A stretch of 64,000 bases of DNA from NCBI GenBank assembly GCA_016214985.1, contig JACRMM010000026.1:1-64000 (forward strand), given 5' to 3'. Of this stretch, positions 11,113 through 20,007 are shown in pieces. Made by a program: the position numbers and the translations under genes. The notes under the pieces are model-generated. The model did not search any database and was not told where the DNA came from. It saw only the letters and a program-made list of their open reading frames with translations. This DNA comes from Deltaproteobacteria bacterium. Lineage in GTDB: Bacteria > Desulfobacterota > Deferrisomatia > Deferrisomatales > JACRMM01. How positions within the stretch are numbered: position 1 is the first letter of the stretch; each line of letters begins with the position of its first letter.

Positions 11113-12513
11113 CTAGCGCTCGTCGTCGAGCCTCTTGAGGTCGGTGGCGACGCGGTCGCGCAGGTCGCCCGGGGGCAGGAGGCGCACCGCCTCCTGGTAG
11201 TTGCGCCGAGCCTGCGCTCGATCCCCCTGGCCGACGTAGTAGTCGCCGAGCGCAGCCCTCGCCTCGCCGCTGCGGCCGACCTTGCCGAGAGCGAGGCCCC
11301 GCAGGTAGTCGATCCGCGCCCAATGCGGAGCATCGGCGGGCCGCCGGTCGAGGCCGGCGAGCGCACCGAGGGCCTTGTCGCCCTCATCCGCCTCGAGGTA
11401 GGACCAGGCGAGCTCCAGAAGCGCCGGACCCGTGGCCCGGCCGCTCTGCTTGAGTCCCTCCAGGAGCGCGATACCCTCTGCCTGACGTCCCTGGTGCAAC
11501 CGCACCGAAGCCCGTTCGTGGAGGATCTCGGGGTCGTCGGGCACCACGTTCCGGGCGGCATCCAGCGCCGCCCACGCCTCGTCGTAGCGCCCGGCGGCCT
11601 TCAGGACCAGCGCCAGGGCAAGCTGGGCATCCGCGCTCCTTGGCTGGGCCTCGGCCCGGTGGCGGACGACCCCGAGCCCCCAGGGCCTCGGGTCCTGGGC
11701 CAGCACACGGGCCTGGGCCCGCCACAGGGGCCCCAGCGCGGCGTCGTCGGGGGCCGGCGGCTTCTTCGCCGGGAGCGCGTCCGCCAGGTAGCGGGCACGG
11801 TTCTCGGGCAGCGGATGCGTGAAGAGGTACGCCGGCACTCCTTCGGGGGCCGGCGACTGGCGCTGGATCGTCTCCATGAAGCGCACCAGCCCCCATCCGT
11901 CGTAGCCGGCCGCGTTGAGCGTCCGCACCGCGCGCCGGTCCGCGTCCTCCTCGTCGGTGCGACTGTACTGGAGCATCTGCGTCTGGGCCGCGGCCAGGCC
12001 GAAGGTGGCGATCGCCGCGCCAGCCTGGGGGTTGCGCGTCAGAAACGCGCCGGCCAGCACCGCGGCCAGCGCCGCGAGGTTCGCGCGCGCGCCGGCCTTC
12101 ATCTGGTAGGCGATGTGTCGGCCCTCCACGTGGCCCATCTCGTGCGCCACCACGCCGGCCAACTCACTCTCGTCATTGGAGACGAGGATCGTCTGCGACG
12201 TCACAAAGATGTGCCCTCCCGGAACGGCGAAGGCATTGATTCGCGAGTCGCCCACCACGTGGAAATCGATCTCGAAGGGCTGGGGCCCGGCCACCGACTC
12301 GAGCCGACGGCCGATGCCGGTCAGGTAGTCGGCCAGGTACGGGTCGTCCAGCACCCGGAATTCTCGGCGGACCTCGTCGAGGACCTTGCGGCCGAGCTCC
12401 CGCTCGTCGGCCCGGCTGAGCAATCCCGACGAGCCTCCGGCAGAGCGCGGCACGCAGGCCGTGGAGAAGAGCAGCAGAGAGGCGAGGAAGCTCGCAGCCA
12501 GGGGTCGTCGCAT
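11113..12513 (-). CDS. M48 family metalloprotease with C-terminal TPR repeats (BepA/YfgC-like lipoprotein)
   Basis: Likely start MRRPLAASFLASLLLFSTACVP (lipobox); VVAHEMGHVEGRH HExxH motif, C-terminal TPR-like repeats. The ORF track start (12714) is probably too far upstream. Confidence 0.88.
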   Translation of the reverse strand: MRRPLAASFLASLLLFSTACVPRSAGGSSGLLSRADERELGRKVLDEVRREFRVLDDPYLADYLTGIGRRLESVAGPQPFEIDFHVVGDSRINAFAVPGGHIFVTSQTILVSNDESELAGVVAHEMGHVEGRHIAYQMKAGARANLAALAAVLAGAFLTRNPQAGAAIATFGLAAAQTQMLQYSRTDEEDADRRAVRTLNAAGYDGWGLVRFMETIQRQSPAPEGVPAYLFTHPLPENRARYLADALPAKKPPAPDDAALGPLWRAQARVLAQDPRPWGLGVVRHRAEAQPRSADAQLALALVLKAAGRYDEAWAALDAARNVVPDDPEILHERASVRLHQGRQAEGIALLEGLKQSGRATGPALLELAWSYLEADEGDKALGALAGLDRRPADAPHWARIDYLRGLALGKVGRSGEARAALGDYYVGQGDRAQARRNYQEAVRLLPPGDLRDRVATDLKRLDDER

Positions 12514-12735
12514 CCGCTCAAGGTAAACCATTTGGGGCAGACAGGAAAGCGTGGCGGGAACGACCGGCCGCGGGCTCGTCAAGGCCCGGTGGCATGGGGG
12601 CTCGCCCGGCCGCTTCGCTCCGGCCGACGTTCCCGCGTTGATCGGATCCCTTGCCACGGGCATCCTCTTTACCCTATCCCCTGCGCGGGCGCCCCCTTGA
12701 ACCGCGGTGGACACTCCGGGGATCAGGCGTTCGGC

Positions 12736-13011
12736 CTACTCGGCGAAGGGCGTCTCGGTCCTGTGGCTCTTGAGGTCGAGGCGCTCGGGCTCGGCCCCCA
12801 GGGCATAGGCTACGAGCTCGGCGATGTGGTTGACGGGAATGGAACGGCGCGACGTGTCCTTGCGGCGCGGGCGCGCTCGGCCCGTGTCGAACTGCGCGAA
12901 GCAGGTTGGGCAGGCGGTGGCGAGGGCGTCGAGGCACGCCTGTTTCATGGAGGCGGGCTTCTCGTCGGTGAGGCCGGCATCGATGCCGAGGAGCGCCCCG
13001 CAGCAACGGGG
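12736..13011 (-). pseudogene. 3'-terminal fragment of a heterodisulfide reductase subunit B (hdrB) paralogue
   Basis: Encodes CCGALLGIDAGLTDE..ALATACPTCFAQFDTGRARPRRKDTSRRSIPVNHIAELVAYALGAEPERLDLKSHRTETPFAE, nearly colinear with the C-terminus of the intact hdrB at 15404-16282; lacks the N-terminal two thirds. Confidence 0.9.
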
Positions 13012-13102
13012 CAACCGTCCTTGTCTTCTTGCTCCTGTGGGCTGACGACGGTTGCGGACCATGTCCCCGCCCGGAAGTCCGGGACTGTCTTCTCCCTCCT
13101 GG

Positions 13103-13438
13103 TCAAGCGTGGACCGCGCGCTTCAGGTGCTCAAGGGTCCAGGCATTCAGACTCTTGCCTTCGGCCGCGGCTGCCGCCACGAGGTCCCGGTGAAGCTCTT
13201 GGGGAAGGCGCAGATTGAACCGCCCGGAGAACTTCCGGCGGGGCTCCACGCCGTCTTCCCGGCACATGTCCAGAAATACCTTCAGCGATACCTGGCCCTC
13301 GCGCCGCAGTGACTCGATGTCGCCAGCGTAGAAGTCGGCACCTCCATTCAAGTCGATGAACTCGCCGCGGAACAGGTTGACGTCGGGATCGTAGCTGATG
13401 ACGGCATGAAAGCCTTCGATTTCCATCACGTTGATCAT
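13103..13438 (-). CDS. hicB: HicB family antitoxin
   Basis: 111 aa; YDPDVNLFRGEFIDLNGGADFYAGDIESLRREGQVSLKVFLDMCREDG..SGRFNLRLPQELHRDLVAAAAAEGKSLNAWTLEHLKRA. The ORF track start is extended; ATG at 13438. Confidence 0.9.
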   Translation of the reverse strand: MINVMEIEGFHAVISYDPDVNLFRGEFIDLNGGADFYAGDIESLRREGQVSLKVFLDMCREDGVEPRRKFSGRFNLRLPQELHRDLVAAAAAEGKSLNAWTLEHLKRAVHA

Positions 13439-13689
13439 GGGGTCACTCCGTGCTCGGCGAGCCAGTTTCGGATGCTGGCGACGGCACCTTTGTCGGTGTT
13501 TGGGCTCGGATGGGGGCGGTGGAAGACCCTGCGCTCTCCGAAGAGGCGCACGCCCACCCGTGAGCCTTCTCTCTCGCTCACCTCGGCGCCCAGCTCCACC
13601 ATAAGGCCCTCGATCTCCCGCCAGGGGATGTTGCCCGGTGTGGGATGGGCAAAGAGCAGAGAGAGTGTGCGGCGATGTTTGCGCTTCAC
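13435..13689 (-). CDS. hicA: HicA family mRNA interferase toxin
   Basis: 84 aa from a GTG start: VKRKHRRTLSLLFAHPTPGNIPWREIEGLMVELGAEVSEREGSRVGVRL..FHRPHPSPNTDKGAVASIRNWLAEHGV; overlaps the hicB start by 4 nt. Confidence 0.85.
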   Translation of the reverse strand: MKRKHRRTLSLLFAHPTPGNIPWREIEGLMVELGAEVSEREGSRVGVRLFGERRVFHRPHPSPNTDKGAVASIRNWLAEHGVTP

Positions 13690-13890
13690 GGGGCCATGGT
13701 ACCGAAAGGTGGTACCGCTGGCAAGGCCGCCGGGACGCGAGAAGGGCCCTGGACATCGGCGACCCCAGCCCCTAGGCCCCAGTCCCTGGCGCCTGACCTG
13801 GCTCTCCCTGCCGAAGCAAGTATGCCCGGCAACCGTCTCCTCGGGGGATGACGACGACGAGACGCGAAGTCCAAACGCTCGAGCCGAACC

Positions 13891-14122
13891 CTTCATTGGA
13901 CCAAGAGGAACGAACGAAACCATCGTTCTCGCCCGCTCGCTTCGCTTGATCCCTCCCGCTCATCCTGCGCTTCGGGATCCGGATCCTTCCTGGGTCCGAC
14001 TCGAGCACGCAGAGATCGAGGAGAAAGAAGGTCTCGCGGGTGTGACGTTCTCTGCGCCCTCTGCGGTTCTGCGAGAGATCCGCTTCATAGAAGCCCGCGA
14101 TCACCCCCTGCGTTTCCGGAAG
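13891..14122 (+). repeat. Dispersed intergenic repeat, copy 1 (about 232 bp)
   Basis: Near-identical to 29782-30012 in the same orientation (ggaacgaacgaaaccatcgttctcgcccgct..cttcgggatccggatccttcctgggtccgactcg..gagatccgcttcatagaagcccgcgatcacc). Confidence 0.92.
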
Positions 14123-14160
14123 GGCCCGCTCCATGGCATAGACCCGCCCCGCTGTCTTTG

Positions 14161-14571
14161 TTACAACGCAAAGAATTCCCTGGGCTCGAAGTTCGTGGCC
14201 ATGGTCCACACCGTCGCTACGGGATTTGCTACGCGAAAGACCTGGATGGCGCCGTATCCTTGAGCATCGACGAGGCGTTTTAGAAATGGCCGTGCCTCCA
14301 ATACGTCCTCTTTAAGACCCTGATCCTCTATGAACTCGGCCGTTCCGCTCACGCGCACCTGTTGACCGCTGCCGTTGAAGCAAAGCTCAACTCTTGGATT
14401 ATGTGTAAGCTCATTGTACATACCCTTGATTGTACTGATCTGGAAAAAGAGTCCGCTCTCGTCTGCCTTGTAAACACTAACGGCCCGGACATGGGGCACA
14501 TGACCTTCAGTCGTAGCTAGATAACAAACCGGATTTGCGTTCACAAAACCAATTAGCTCGTTCTTGTTCAT
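14161..14571 (-). CDS. Pyridoxamine 5'-phosphate oxidase (PPOX) family protein
   Basis: 136 aa from ATG at 14571: MNKNELIGFVNANPVCYLATTEGHVPHVRAVSVYKADESGLFFQIS..NPRVELCFNG..VRVSGTAEF. Confidence 0.8.
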   Translation of the reverse strand: MNKNELIGFVNANPVCYLATTEGHVPHVRAVSVYKADESGLFFQISTIKGMYNELTHNPRVELCFNGSGQQVRVSGTAEFIEDQGLKEDVLEARPFLKRLVDAQGYGAIQVFRVANPVATVWTMATNFEPREFFAL

Positions 14572-14823
14572 GGTTCCTCCTCCTGTAGCCCAATGCCCTG
14601 CCCACTTCTGGGGTCCATCGTAACGAAGAAATTGAGACTGGCCAGACACGAGCTGGTCCATGAAACACCCGCGACCTGGGGGCCAGTCATTCCGGACGTG
14701 CCAAGGCCACGGTCGGCAACCGAGGGGACATCCTGCTCTTCCTGTCTTCTTCCGGCTGGCGGTGGCTCGGATGGAAGGCCCCAGGCAAGACAACGGGCGT
14801 CTGGACGTGCGTCGCGGTCTGAT

Positions 14824-15090
14824 CTAGCGGTAGATCTCGCGTCGGTGGGCCACTTCGACGACCAGCACGAGGAGCTTCTGGTCCTGGATCTGGCAGATGA
14901 CTCGGTAGTCTCCGACTCGGTACTTCCAGAGCTCGCCTAAGGGGCCTCAAAGCGCCTCTCCCACCTTGCGGGGGCTGTCGCCTGCGACCACGCGTTCGGT
15001 GAGGTAGCGATGGAGTCGGCGGCGGACGGTAGAGTCGAAGCCGCGAAGATCGCGCACGGCCCCGTCGGTCCACTCAATCGCCCAGGCCAA
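14824..15090 (-). pseudogene. relE: RelE/ParE-superfamily toxin interrupted by one in-frame TGA
   Basis: Same frame reads LAWAIEWTDGAVRDLRGFDSTVRRRLHRYLTERVVAGDSPRKVGEAL[48 protein letters not shown]; typical RelE on both sides of a single TGA (about 14947-14949). Confidence 0.85.
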
Positions 15091-15277
15091 GCTCCTGCTC
15101 CACTTCTTCCATGGTCCAGATGCGGCCGGGGTTTGCCAGACGCTCGGCGGCGCGGACATAGTCGACGCGGTCTTCGGCCTCCTTCGCCGCCAGAAAAGCG
15201 ATAAAGTCGAGGACCTCGGCCTGATGTTCCTCGTTCAGAGCCTCCGCCCGCCGCCGGACCTCGTCGGCTGTATTCAT
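15074..15277 (-). CDS. relB: RelB-like/DUF2281-like antitoxin
   Basis: 67 aa acidic protein MNTADEVRRRAEALNEEHQAEVLDFIAFLAAKEAEDRVDYVRAAERLANPGRIWTMEEVEQELGLGD directly upstream of and overlapping the relE reading frame. Confidence 0.75.
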   Translation of the reverse strand: MNTADEVRRRAEALNEEHQAEVLDFIAFLAAKEAEDRVDYVRAAERLANPGRIWTMEEVEQELGLGD

Positions 15278-15403
15278 GTCATCTTCTCTCCTCGTCGACG
15301 CCCCTTCTCGAGACGAAGGTGTTGCCTTGCCTCGGTACCAAATTAGCAGGGCGTCTGAGAGAAAGGAAGCAGGCTTCCGCGGATGTTCGGACAGCCCCGC
15401 CGG

Positions 15404-16282
15404 CTACTCCGCGAAAGGCGTCTTGGTCTTGTGGCTCTTGAAGTCGAGGCGCTCGGGCTCGGCCCCCAGGGCGTAGGCCACGAGCTCGGCGATGTGGTAG
15501 ACGGGGATGGAGCGGCGGGACTTGTCCTTGCGGCGCAGGAGCGCCTGGCCCGTGTCGAACTGCGCGAAGCAGGTGGGGCAGGCGGTGGCGAGGGCGTCGA
15601 GGCCCGCCTGGTACATGGAGGCGAGCTTCTCGTCGGTGATCTGGAGCGCCTCGTCGGTGAGGCCCGTGTTGATACCCATGGCGGCCCCGCAGCACAGGTC
15701 CTGGCGCCCGTACTCGACGACCTGCGCGCCGAGGGTCTCGAGGATCTTCTCCATGACGTCGGGCAGGGGGTAGCGCGGGTCCGGAAGCTCGTCCCGCATG
15801 GTGTTCGACGGGCGGTAGTAGTGGCAGCCGTAGTGGGTGCCGACCTTCAGACCGGTCAGCGGCCGCACGAGCCTCTCCTCCAGGCGGTCGAGCATCTCGT
15901 CCGTGGCCAAGAAGTCGGCCAGGTGGTGCACGTTCATGGTGCCGCGGAAGGTCTTGCCGTGCCGCTTCAGGATGTCGTGGACGAAGAGGCGCTTCTTCTC
16001 GTCCTGGGCCAGGATGTGGTTGGTCTCTCGCAGCGTGTTCGTGCAGCCCGCGCACAGGGTCACGACGTCCAAGCCCTTCTCTTCGGCCAGGCACAGGTTG
16101 CGGGCCGCGAGCGCGAGCCAGGCGTCGAAGTGCACTTCCTTCAGCCCGGTGGGAGCGGGGCAGCAGCCGAACTTGACGTCCTCCAGCTCCACGTGGAGGC
16201 GTGCCGCGAGCTCGCGGGTGGCGACCTCCATGCCGGGGTAGCGGATGGGGATGACGCAGCCGGTGAAGAGCGCGGTCTTCAT
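15404..16282 (-). CDS. hdrB: CoB--CoM heterodisulfide reductase-like subunit B
   Basis: 292 aa; two Cys-rich CCG-type motifs (GCCPAPTGLKEV, CCGAAMGINTG) and TLCAGCTNTLRETN. Confidence 0.92.
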   Translation of the reverse strand: MKTALFTGCVIPIRYPGMEVATRELAARLHVELEDVKFGCCPAPTGLKEVHFDAWLALAARNLCLAEEKGLDVVTLCAGCTNTLRETNHILAQDEKKRLFVHDILKRHGKTFRGTMNVHHLADFLATDEMLDRLEERLVRPLTGLKVGTHYGCHYYRPSNTMRDELPDPRYPLPDVMEKILETLGAQVVEYGRQDLCCGAAMGINTGLTDEALQITDEKLASMYQAGLDALATACPTCFAQFDTGQALLRRKDKSRRSIPVYHIAELVAYALGAEPERLDFKSHKTKTPFAE

Positions 16283-16746
16283 GGGAGGTCCAGGATCTCG
16301 TCGAGGCCCGCCTCCCGGAAGATCGCGCGGATCTCCTCGGTGTCGGGGCGCTTGAGGGGCTTCAATCCAAGCTCTTCGCGCACCCGGTCCGCCCGCGGCG
16401 GGGCCGGTACGGACCAGCCGGTCTCGGCCATGAGGCGCACGCCGCTCTTCAGGGCCGACGGGAGGTTACCGCGCCGGGCGGCCAGGTTCATGATGTGCGT
16501 CAGGAGCCCGCTGATGCAGATCTCGTGGGGACAGCGCTCCTGGCAGGCGTGGCAGGTCGTGCACGTCCAGAGATCCGGGCTCTCCAGCACCTCGTCCTGC
16601 TCCCCGAAGAGGATGTAGCGCAGGATGATGTCCCGGGGGCTGAAGCCGGGCACGACCCGGGCGGTGGGGCAGCTCCCGGTGCACACGGCGCACTGGAGGC
16701 ACTGCAAGAACTCCTGACGGTCGTAGAGATCCAGGGCTTTAGACAA
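16279..16746 (-). CDS. hdrC: Heterodisulfide reductase-like subunit C (4Fe-4S)
   Basis: 155 aa; CLQCAVCTGSCPTAR and CTTCHACQERCPHE. Confidence 0.92.
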   Translation of the reverse strand: MSKALDLYDRQEFLQCLQCAVCTGSCPTARVVPGFSPRDIILRYILFGEQDEVLESPDLWTCTTCHACQERCPHEICISGLLTHIMNLAARRGNLPSALKSGVRLMAETGWSVPAPPRADRVREELGLKPLKRPDTEEIRAIFREAGLDEILDLP

Positions 16747-19198
16747 GGGCGGCTCCTTGGTCCTTGAGCCGGACCGTTCGCTTCTTCTCCCGCTCCCCGA
16801 AGAACCGCATGCTGCGCTTGAGCTCGTCGGCCGGGATCGTCTTGAGCTTCTTCACCATCTCGTTGACCTTGTCCTGGAACTTCTGCCCCTCGGCCGCGCT
16901 GACCCAGACCAACTGGAGGCGCTCGGGGTCCATGTCGTTCTTCTTCAGGGTGTTCCGGAGCTTCTGGTAGCGCTTCTCGGCGTGGGTGTTGGCGTCGATG
17001 TAGTGGCAGTCACCAATGTGGCAGCCGGACAGGAGCACCATCCCGACGCCCCGGGCCAGGGCGTGCTCCATGAAGCGCTGGCTCACGCGGCCCGAGCACA
17101 TGGTGCGCACGATGCGGACCTCGGGGGCGTACTGCATCCGGCCCACCCCGGCGAAGTCTGCGCCGGCGTACGAGCACCAGTTGCAGTTGAAGGCCAGGAT
17201 CTTCTTCTCGGGCTCGTGCTCGGTGAGCGCGTCGATCTGGGCCAGGATCTGCTGGTCGGTGAAGTGGCGCATCTCGACGGCTTCGAACCGGCACTCGGCG
17301 GCGCAGGTGCCGCAGCCTGCGCAAGCCGCCTCGATGACGACCGCCACGTCGTCGCCGTCGAGCTGGATGGCCTTGTAGGGGCAGACCTTGGTGCAGGCGC
17401 CGCACCCTGTGCACCGCTCCCGGTCCACGCGGGCCGTGATCGCTTCCACCGCGACGCTGCCGCTGTGCATCAGGATGTTGGCCCGGGCCGCCGCGGCGCT
17501 GGCCTGGGTGACGGCCTCCTTGATGTCCTTCGGGCCCTCGGAGCAGCCCGCCAGGAAGACGCCCCGGGTGGCCGTGTCCACGGGCCGAAGCTTCGGGTGG
17601 GCCACCATGAAGAAGCCGCCGTGGGTCAGGGACAGGGTGAGGAACTTCCTCGCCACCTCGCTCCCCACGCTGGGCTTGAGGCCCACCGAGAGGACGACCA
17701 TCTCCGACTCGACGTCGTAGAGCTTATTCAAGAGCGTGTTCTCGCCCAGGAGGCGCAGGTTCCCCTCCGGGGTCTCCACGACGTCGCCCGGCAGGCCCCG
17801 GATGTACTGGACCCCCTCCATCTTGGAGCGCTGGAAGAGGTCTTCGAAGCCTTTGCCGAAGGCTCGGATGTCGATGTAGAAGACGTTGATCTCGGTGTCG
17901 GGCCAGTGTTCCTTGATGAGGAGCGCGTCCTTGATGGTGTTCATGCAGCACACGTTGCTGCAGTAGGGGTTGGTCTTCGAGGACCGGGATCCCACGCACT
18001 GGATGAAGGAGACGCTCTTCGGGATGCGGTGGTCGGAGGGCCGCACCAGGTGGCCGTGGGTCGGCCCGCCCGCGTTGATCAGGCGCTCGAACTCGAGGCT
18101 CGTGATCACGTTGAGCGCCCGGCCGTAGAGGTACTGGGGCATCTCCGCAGCGTCGAAGACGTCCACCCCGGTGGCCACGATGATGGTGCCCACCTCCAGC
18201 GTCTCCTCCCGGTCCCGGTCGTTGAAGTCGATGCACCGGCGCTCGCAGGCCACGAGGCACTTCTCGCAGACCCGGACCCCCTGGTTGTTCAGGCACAGGT
18301 CCATGTCGACGAGGTACTTGGAGGGCACGGCCTGGGCAAAGGGCATGTAGATGCCCTTGCGGACGGCGAGGCCCACGTCGAACTCGTTGGGCGCGTATTG
18401 GGGGCAGACCGTGGCGCACTCGCCGCAGGCCGAGCACTCCTCTCCCACGTAGCGGGCTTTGTGCTTGACCGTCACCGAGAAGCTCCCCACGTAGCCGCTC
18501 ACGTTCGTGACCTCGGTCAGGGTCATGAGGCGGATGTTGGGGTGGCGCCCGGCCTCGGCCATCTTGGGCGCGAGGATGCAGATGGAGCAGTCCATGGTGG
18601 GGAAGGTCTTGTCGATCTGGGCCATCCGGCCGCCGATGGAGGGCTCCTTCTCGACGAGGACCACCTCGTAGCCGGAGTCGGCCAGGTCCAGAGCCGACTG
18701 GATCCCGGCCACACCGCCCCCGATCACGAGGGTCCTGCGGAGCACCGGGATGTCGATCTCCTCTTGGGCCTCCAAGAGCCGCGCCCGGGCCACGGCCATC
18801 CGCACCAGGTCCTTGGCCTTCTCGGTGGCGCCGTCCCTATCGCGCAGGTGCACCCAGGAGCAGTGCTCTCGGATGTTGGCCATCTCCAGGAGGTAGGGGT
18901 TCAGGCCCGCGTCCACCACGCACGAGCGGAAGGTGGGCTCGTGCATCCGGGGAGAACAGGCCGCCACCACCACGCGGTTCAAGCCCTGCTCGGCGATGTC
19001 CTTCTTGATCTTCTCCTGCCCGGGTTCGGAGCAGGTGTAAAGCTGGTGCTCGGAGAGCACGACGCCGTCGAGCTGCGCCGCGGACAACGACACCGCCTCG
19101 CAGTCCACCGACCCGCCGATGTTCAGCCCGCAATGGCACACGTAGACGCCGATGCGGGGCTCTTCGCGTCTCTGCTCGCCTGGTTCGGTCGTCGTCAT
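16739..19198 (-). CDS. hdrA: Heterodisulfide reductase-like subunit A with C-terminal MvhD-type domain
   Basis: 819 aa; VYVCHCGLNIGG, LVIGGGVAGIQSALDLADSGYEVVLVEKEPSIGGRMAQIDKTFP, several 4Fe-4S motifs, C-terminal FNCNWCSYAGADFAG..IRTMCSGRVSQRFM..VLLSGCHIGDCHY. Confidence 0.93.
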   Translation of the reverse strand: MTTTEPGEQRREEPRIGVYVCHCGLNIGGSVDCEAVSLSAAQLDGVVLSEHQLYTCSEPGQEKIKKDIAEQGLNRVVVAACSPRMHEPTFRSCVVDAGLNPYLLEMANIREHCSWVHLRDRDGATEKAKDLVRMAVARARLLEAQEEIDIPVLRRTLVIGGGVAGIQSALDLADSGYEVVLVEKEPSIGGRMAQIDKTFPTMDCSICILAPKMAEAGRHPNIRLMTLTEVTNVSGYVGSFSVTVKHKARYVGEECSACGECATVCPQYAPNEFDVGLAVRKGIYMPFAQAVPSKYLVDMDLCLNNQGVRVCEKCLVACERRCIDFNDRDREETLEVGTIIVATGVDVFDAAEMPQYLYGRALNVITSLEFERLINAGGPTHGHLVRPSDHRIPKSVSFIQCVGSRSSKTNPYCSNVCCMNTIKDALLIKEHWPDTEINVFYIDIRAFGKGFEDLFQRSKMEGVQYIRGLPGDVVETPEGNLRLLGENTLLNKLYDVESEMVVLSVGLKPSVGSEVARKFLTLSLTHGGFFMVAHPKLRPVDTATRGVFLAGCSEGPKDIKEAVTQASAAAARANILMHSGSVAVEAITARVDRERCTGCGACTKVCPYKAIQLDGDDVAVVIEAACAGCGTCAAECRFEAVEMRHFTDQQILAQIDALTEHEPEKKILAFNCNWCSYAGADFAGVGRMQYAPEVRIVRTMCSGRVSQRFMEHALARGVGMVLLSGCHIGDCHYIDANTHAEKRYQKLRNTLKKNDMDPERLQLVWVSAAEGQKFQDKVNEMVKKLKTIPADELKRSMRFFGEREKKRTVRLKDQGAALV

Positions 19199-19288
19199 GG
19201 TGTTCCTGGTTCGCTGTCAGTTGTCCTTAGTGCTACAACGACGTATCCGCAGATTTCGCAGATTTCACAGATTCTTGGCCAACAAGTT

Positions 19289-19358
19289 CGTAGGTCGAGG
19301 CTTGCCCCGACGCCGGGAACAGGCACCTGCGACGTGTCGGGGCAAGCCCCGACCTACG
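19289..19358. repeat. REP-like inverted-repeat element between hdrA and korC; right arm supplies the korC stop codon
   Basis: Arms 19289-19311 (cgtaggtcgaggcttgccccgac) and 19336-19358 (gtcggggcaagccccgacctacg), 23 bp with one mismatch, 24-nt spacer. Confidence 0.85.
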
Positions 19359-19926
19359 TCTGGTCCTTGGTCCCCAGCGTCCCAGCGTACTCATACCCCG
19401 CCGCAAAGGCCTTCCGGTTCAGCTCGTGGCTCGCCGGTGGCAGCGTGTCCAGGAGGGCCTTCTCCAGTGCTTCGCGGCCCACGGTCCCGCTCTCGGCCGC
19501 CAGGAAGCCGAGCATCACGATGTTGGCGGCCATCACCTGCCCGAGCCCTTCGGCGATGCGCGTGGCGGGGATGCCCCGGACTCGAATCCCGGGGCCTTTG
19601 GGCACAGTGCGCACCAGTTCCTCGTTCACCAGGACCAGCGAACCCTCTCCGGCGCCCGGCCCGTACGTCCGGGCCGCCTCCTCGCTCATGACCACGAGCA
19701 CGTCCGGCACGACCACGCGGGGATAGTGGATCCGGCCGTCCGAGAGCACGACGTCGGCGCTGCACGCGCCGCCCCGGGCCTCGGGCCCGAAGCTCTGGGT
19801 CATCACGGCGTTACGGCCCTCGAAGAGGGCCGCCGCCTTGCCCAGGATCTGGCCCGCGAGGATGATGCCCTGGCCGCCGAAGCCCGAGAGGCGGATCTGG
19901 GTCTTGGTCTCTGGGGTTTGCGACAT
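19354..19926 (-). CDS. korC: 2-oxoacid:ferredoxin oxidoreductase, gamma subunit
   Basis: 190 aa; IRLSGFGGQGIILAGQILGKAAAL..TQSFGPEARGGACSADVVLSD. Confidence 0.93.
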   Translation of the reverse strand: MSQTPETKTQIRLSGFGGQGIILAGQILGKAAALFEGRNAVMTQSFGPEARGGACSADVVLSDGRIHYPRVVVPDVLVVMSEEAARTYGPGAGEGSLVLVNEELVRTVPKGPGIRVRGIPATRIAEGLGQVMAANIVMLGFLAAESGTVGREALEKALLDTLPPASHELNRKAFAAGYEYAGTLGTKDQT

Positions 19927-19943
19927 CGTGTCATCCGCTCCGC

Positions 19944-20007
19944 GTAAGGCGGGGCTTGCCCCGCCGCGTAGGAGTCGAGCGCTTCGGCGGGGCGAGCCCC
20001 ACCCTAC
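19944..20007. repeat. Second REP-like inverted-repeat element between korC and korB; supplies the korB stop codon
   Basis: Arms 19944-19965 (gtaaggcggggcttgccccgcc) and 19986-20007 (ggcggggcgagccccaccctac), 22 bp with 3 mismatches, 20-nt spacer. Confidence 0.82.

Noticed and set aside
9427-13218. Plus-strand 1,263-aa ORF
   Set aside because: Lies antisense to cysS, the M48 protease and the hdrB fragment, all of which have convincing motifs on the minus strand.
16757-19726. Plus-strand 989-aa ORF
   Set aside because: Antisense shadow of hdrA and korC.
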